A stretch of 7,566 nt of DNA from Actinomycetes bacterium (GTDB taxonomy: Bacteria > Actinomycetota > Acidimicrobiia > Acidimicrobiales > Acidimicrobiaceae), in assembly GCA_021833085.1 (NCBI GenBank), contig JAKBGL010000054.1, forward strand, positions 1 through 7,566, written 5' to 3'. Of the stretch, positions 5,642 to 7,566 are shown in pieces. The position numbers and the translations under genes were made by a program. Below the pieces are notes generated by a model, which was not told the DNA's origin, did no database searches, and saw only the letters and a program-made list of their open reading frames with translations. Position 1 is the first letter of the stretch. Each line of letters opens with the position of its first letter.

Positions 5642-7366
5642 GTGAGTACATATAGACCAGATTTCTATCCAAGTGCAGAGAAAACCGTAATCATATCGAA
5701 CTCTCCTATAGCTGGCGAGATCTCTAAGGTTGTTGGTGCAAGGGTTCTACCCTTAAAGGAAGCGTTTTACCATTCATCCCTCTTCGAGCACTTCGAATTA
5801 GTTATATATGTATGTGCTGTCCCAATTGCGGTTAGAGCTATTGCAAGACTCGCACTTGACAAAGCTAAAGATCCAGCTGTCGTTTGTGTCGACGAAACGT
5901 TAGCGCACTGCGTGGTGCTCCTTGGGGCTCACAAAGGCGGAAATCAAGTCGCCAAATACCTAGAGAGTACTCTAAAGATCCGACCAGTCATAACTACAGC
6001 CTCCGATCTCAACGGGAAACCTGCTCTTGACCAGATACCGACTTATTTCGCACAAGGTGACCTTGCATCTGTGCAACGGCAAATTAACGAAGCAAAGCCT
6101 GTTGCTCTGGTGGCTAACTCATGTGGACTTCCCAATGTCTTAGAGGCACTCTATACCCTCGATGAACGTAGCCAAGATTACATCATAGAAATAGCACGCA
6201 ACGATGCAGGTCTGAGAAACGACAACAATAAAGGTCATGTCCTTCTCACCAAAAAACGTCTAGTACTTGGCATTGGGTGTTCCTCTGACTGCTCACCTGA
6301 TGAACTTTCCAAACTCGTTCAAGAGTCCCTAAGCGTGCTTAATGCAGATCTCGGCCAAGTATTATGTGCTGCCACGATAGATATCCGAAAAGACCATCCA
6401 GCGATTGTGTCCTTGGGGCTTGAGGTGAGGGCGTACGGAGCGGATGAGCTTCAAGAGGTCCGAGTGCCCAACCCTTCGAAGGTAGTTGACGACGCAGTGG
6501 GAACGGCGTCGGTCGCCGAAGCTGCGTGCTTACTCGGAGCTTCCTCTGGTTCACAACTAGTTCTTGAAAAACGGCGTTCACCAAAGGCAACACTAGCTAT
6601 TGCCCAGATCCAAGATCGAGGAGTCGTAAGTGTTGTTGGCGTTGGTCCAGGATCTCCGTTGCTCAGAACCAGAAAGAGTGAGATCGTACTGCGAATGGCG
6701 GAGGTGGTAATCGGCTTCGAGGGCTATCTGAACCTTTGTAGGGACGTTTTAACCCCTGGCCAGCTGCAACTGAGTTATAAGATCGGGGAAGAGATCGACC
6801 GAGTAGATCGAGCAATAAAAGAGGCGTCCCGCGGTGCGACCGTCGCCCTTGTGTGTTCAGGTGATCCAGGGGTCTATGCAATGGCTTCATTGCTCTATGA
6901 GAGACGCTCTATACAAGGTAGAGCAGGGAGCTATGACATAGAGATCGTCCCAGGAGTCACAGCTGCTCTTGCAGCGGCGTCCACATCAGGAGCGATCTTA
7001 GGACATGACCATGCCTACATCTCCCTTTCTGATCTGCTTACACCTTGGGCGTTCATCAGAGACGCTCTCGTAAATTTAGCACCTACGCATCTAGCACTTA
7101 TTTTCTACAACCCAAGGTCCAAAAATAGGCGACACCAGTTTCGAGAGGCTATGGAAATCCTGAAGGGTGTACGGGGTGCTGATGCGCCTGTACTTGTCGC
7201 AAAGGCGGTATCTCGAGTTGGCCAGAGCACATGGATAACCTCGATAGGCGAACTAGATGAAGAGAGCATTGATATGGAGACAGTAGTCATAGTTGGGGGT
7301 CCATGGACTGTCGTCGACGAAGACATCATCTATACGAGGCGTGGATACGATGATTCATGTAACTAA
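5642..7366 (+). CDS. cbiGH: Fused CbiG-CbiH: cobalt-precorrin-5A hydrolase and cobalt-factor III C17-methyltransferase
   Basis: Residue numbers count from the possible TTG at 5624, which gives 580 aa. CbiG (about 20-327) hydrolyses the delta-lactone of cobalt-precorrin-5A, releasing acetaldehyde. It shows PIAVRAIARL (67-76), DKAKDPAVVCVDE (79-91), GAHKGGNQ (101-108), PVITTASD (121-128), LVLGIGCSSDCSPDEL (213-228), VPNPSKVV (281-288), VGTASVAEAA (292-301) and VLEKRRSPKATLAIA (313-327). CbiH/CobJ (about 333-574) methylates C17 and drives ring contraction. It shows VVGVGPGSPLLRT, CSGDPGVYAMAS (411-422), IVPGVTAALAAAS (441-453), ISLSDLLTPW (466-475) and FYNPRSKNR (494-502). Both modules are complete, with a linker of only a few residues. 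I prefer GTG 5642, which follows the cbiET stop by two bases with a weak GAG eight bases upstream. TTG 5624, overlapping cbiET by 16 bases, has no ribosome site. Confidence 0.94.
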   Translation: MSTYRPDFYPSAEKTVIISNSPIAGEISKVVGARVLPLKEAFYHSSLFEHFELVIYVCAVPIAVRAIARLALDKAKDPAVVCVDETLAHCVVLLGAHKGGNQVAKYLESTLKIRPVITTASDLNGKPALDQIPTYFAQGDLASVQRQINEAKPVALVANSCGLPNVLEALYTLDERSQDYIIEIARNDAGLRNDNNKGHVLLTKKRLVLGIGCSSDCSPDELSKLVQESLSVLNADLGQVLCAATIDIRKDHPAIVSLGLEVRAYGADELQEVRVPNPSKVVDDAVGTASVAEAACLLGASSGSQLVLEKRRSPKATLAIAQIQDRGVVSVVGVGPGSPLLRTRKSEIVLRMAEVVIGFEGYLNLCRDVLTPGQLQLSYKIGEEIDRVDRAIKEASRGATVALVCSGDPGVYAMASLLYERRSIQGRAGSYDIEIVPGVTAALAAASTSGAILGHDHAYISLSDLLTPWAFIRDALVNLAPTHLALIFYNPRSKNRRHQFREAMEILKGVRGADAPVLVAKAVSRVGQSTWITSIGELDEESIDMETVVIVGGPWTVVDEDIIYTRRGYDDSCN

Positions 7367-7566
7367 AGTGATAGGAACCGTTTTCTGCAAATCGATAGAG
7401 GTTACGGACTCCTGCAAAGGCTGTGGTCTTTGCATATCGACCTGTCCAACCAGAGCTCTAAGGCGACATCCAAGGAAACCAGAGTTCGTTGCACATCTTT
7501 GCACTGGATGCCTCGAATGTCTAGAGGTTTGTCCGGCCGATGCGATGCATTATCGAAAGTTCAAGG
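7350..7566 (+). CDS. Ferredoxin-like protein with two 4Fe-4S motifs (partial, cut by right edge)
   Basis: The first 72 codons are visible and the frame is open to the edge. Two classical CxxCxxCxxxCP motifs are present: CKGCGLCISTCP (22-33) and CTGCLECLEVCP (51-62), with 18 residues between the last Cys of one and the first of the next. Each should bind one [4Fe-4S] cluster together, so this is an electron-transfer protein or domain. The spacing resembles small dicluster ferredoxins and the delta subunit of 2-oxoacid:ferredoxin oxidoreductases (KorD/PorD type), but the rest is outside the window and it could be the N-terminus of a larger enzyme. ATG 7350 overlaps cbiGH by 17 bases and has GAGG at 7336-7339. 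An in-frame GTG at 7368 lacks a ribosome site. The overlap suggests co-translation with the cobalamin genes; a role in the pathway is inference. Confidence 0.85.
   Translation, partial: MIHVTKVIGTVFCKSIEVTDSCKGCGLCISTCPTRALRRHPRKPEFVAHLCTGCLECLEVCPADAMHYRKFK

Overview
The window carries most of the corrin-ring part of an anaerobic (early cobalt insertion) cobalamin pathway on the + strand. To its left are a divergently transcribed membrane diguanylate cyclase and a decayed gene remnant. Base composition is moderate, and several genes start with GTG or TTG. The remnant at the left edge resembles the GYWL-type repeats of surface proteins that are abundant in Acidimicrobiia. Together with the CbiET and CbiGH fusions this suggests an actinobacterial, possibly acidimicrobial, host. 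That is an inference from memory of such proteins, not a proven placement.

Layout. Positions 1-235 (minus) hold a frameshifted relic that runs off the left edge. Positions 302-1402 (minus) hold a GGDEF protein with about six membrane segments and a TTG start set by a good Shine-Dalgarno. Positions 1403-1624 are a divergent intergenic region with no recognisable B12 riboswitch. From 1625 to the right edge all genes point right: cbiL (cobI), a 95-base gap, cbiF (cobM), cbiD, a cbiE-cbiT fusion (cobL-like), a cbiG-cbiH fusion, and the first 72 codons of a protein with two 4Fe-4S motifs. From cbiF onward gaps are 12 bases or less, or the genes overlap, so this part is probably one translationally coupled transcript.

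Pathway logic, by known family functions. CbiL adds the C20 methyl, CbiH methylates C17 with ring contraction, CbiF methylates C11, CbiG opens the lactone, CbiD methylates C1, and CbiE/CbiT methylate C5 and C15 with decarboxylation. Five reading frames thus encode seven activities. CbiD and CbiG mark the anaerobic rather than the oxygen-dependent branch. The cobaltochelatase (CbiK/CbiX), the C18-C19 reductase (CbiJ/CobK), the mutase (CbiC/CobH) and the amidase (CbiA) are not in the window and must lie elsewhere if the pathway is complete.

I do not see an evidently new biological system. The points most worth a second look are the decayed repeat gene, the ferredoxin-like protein overlapping cbiGH, the missing riboswitch, and unusual residues in the CbiG motifs.
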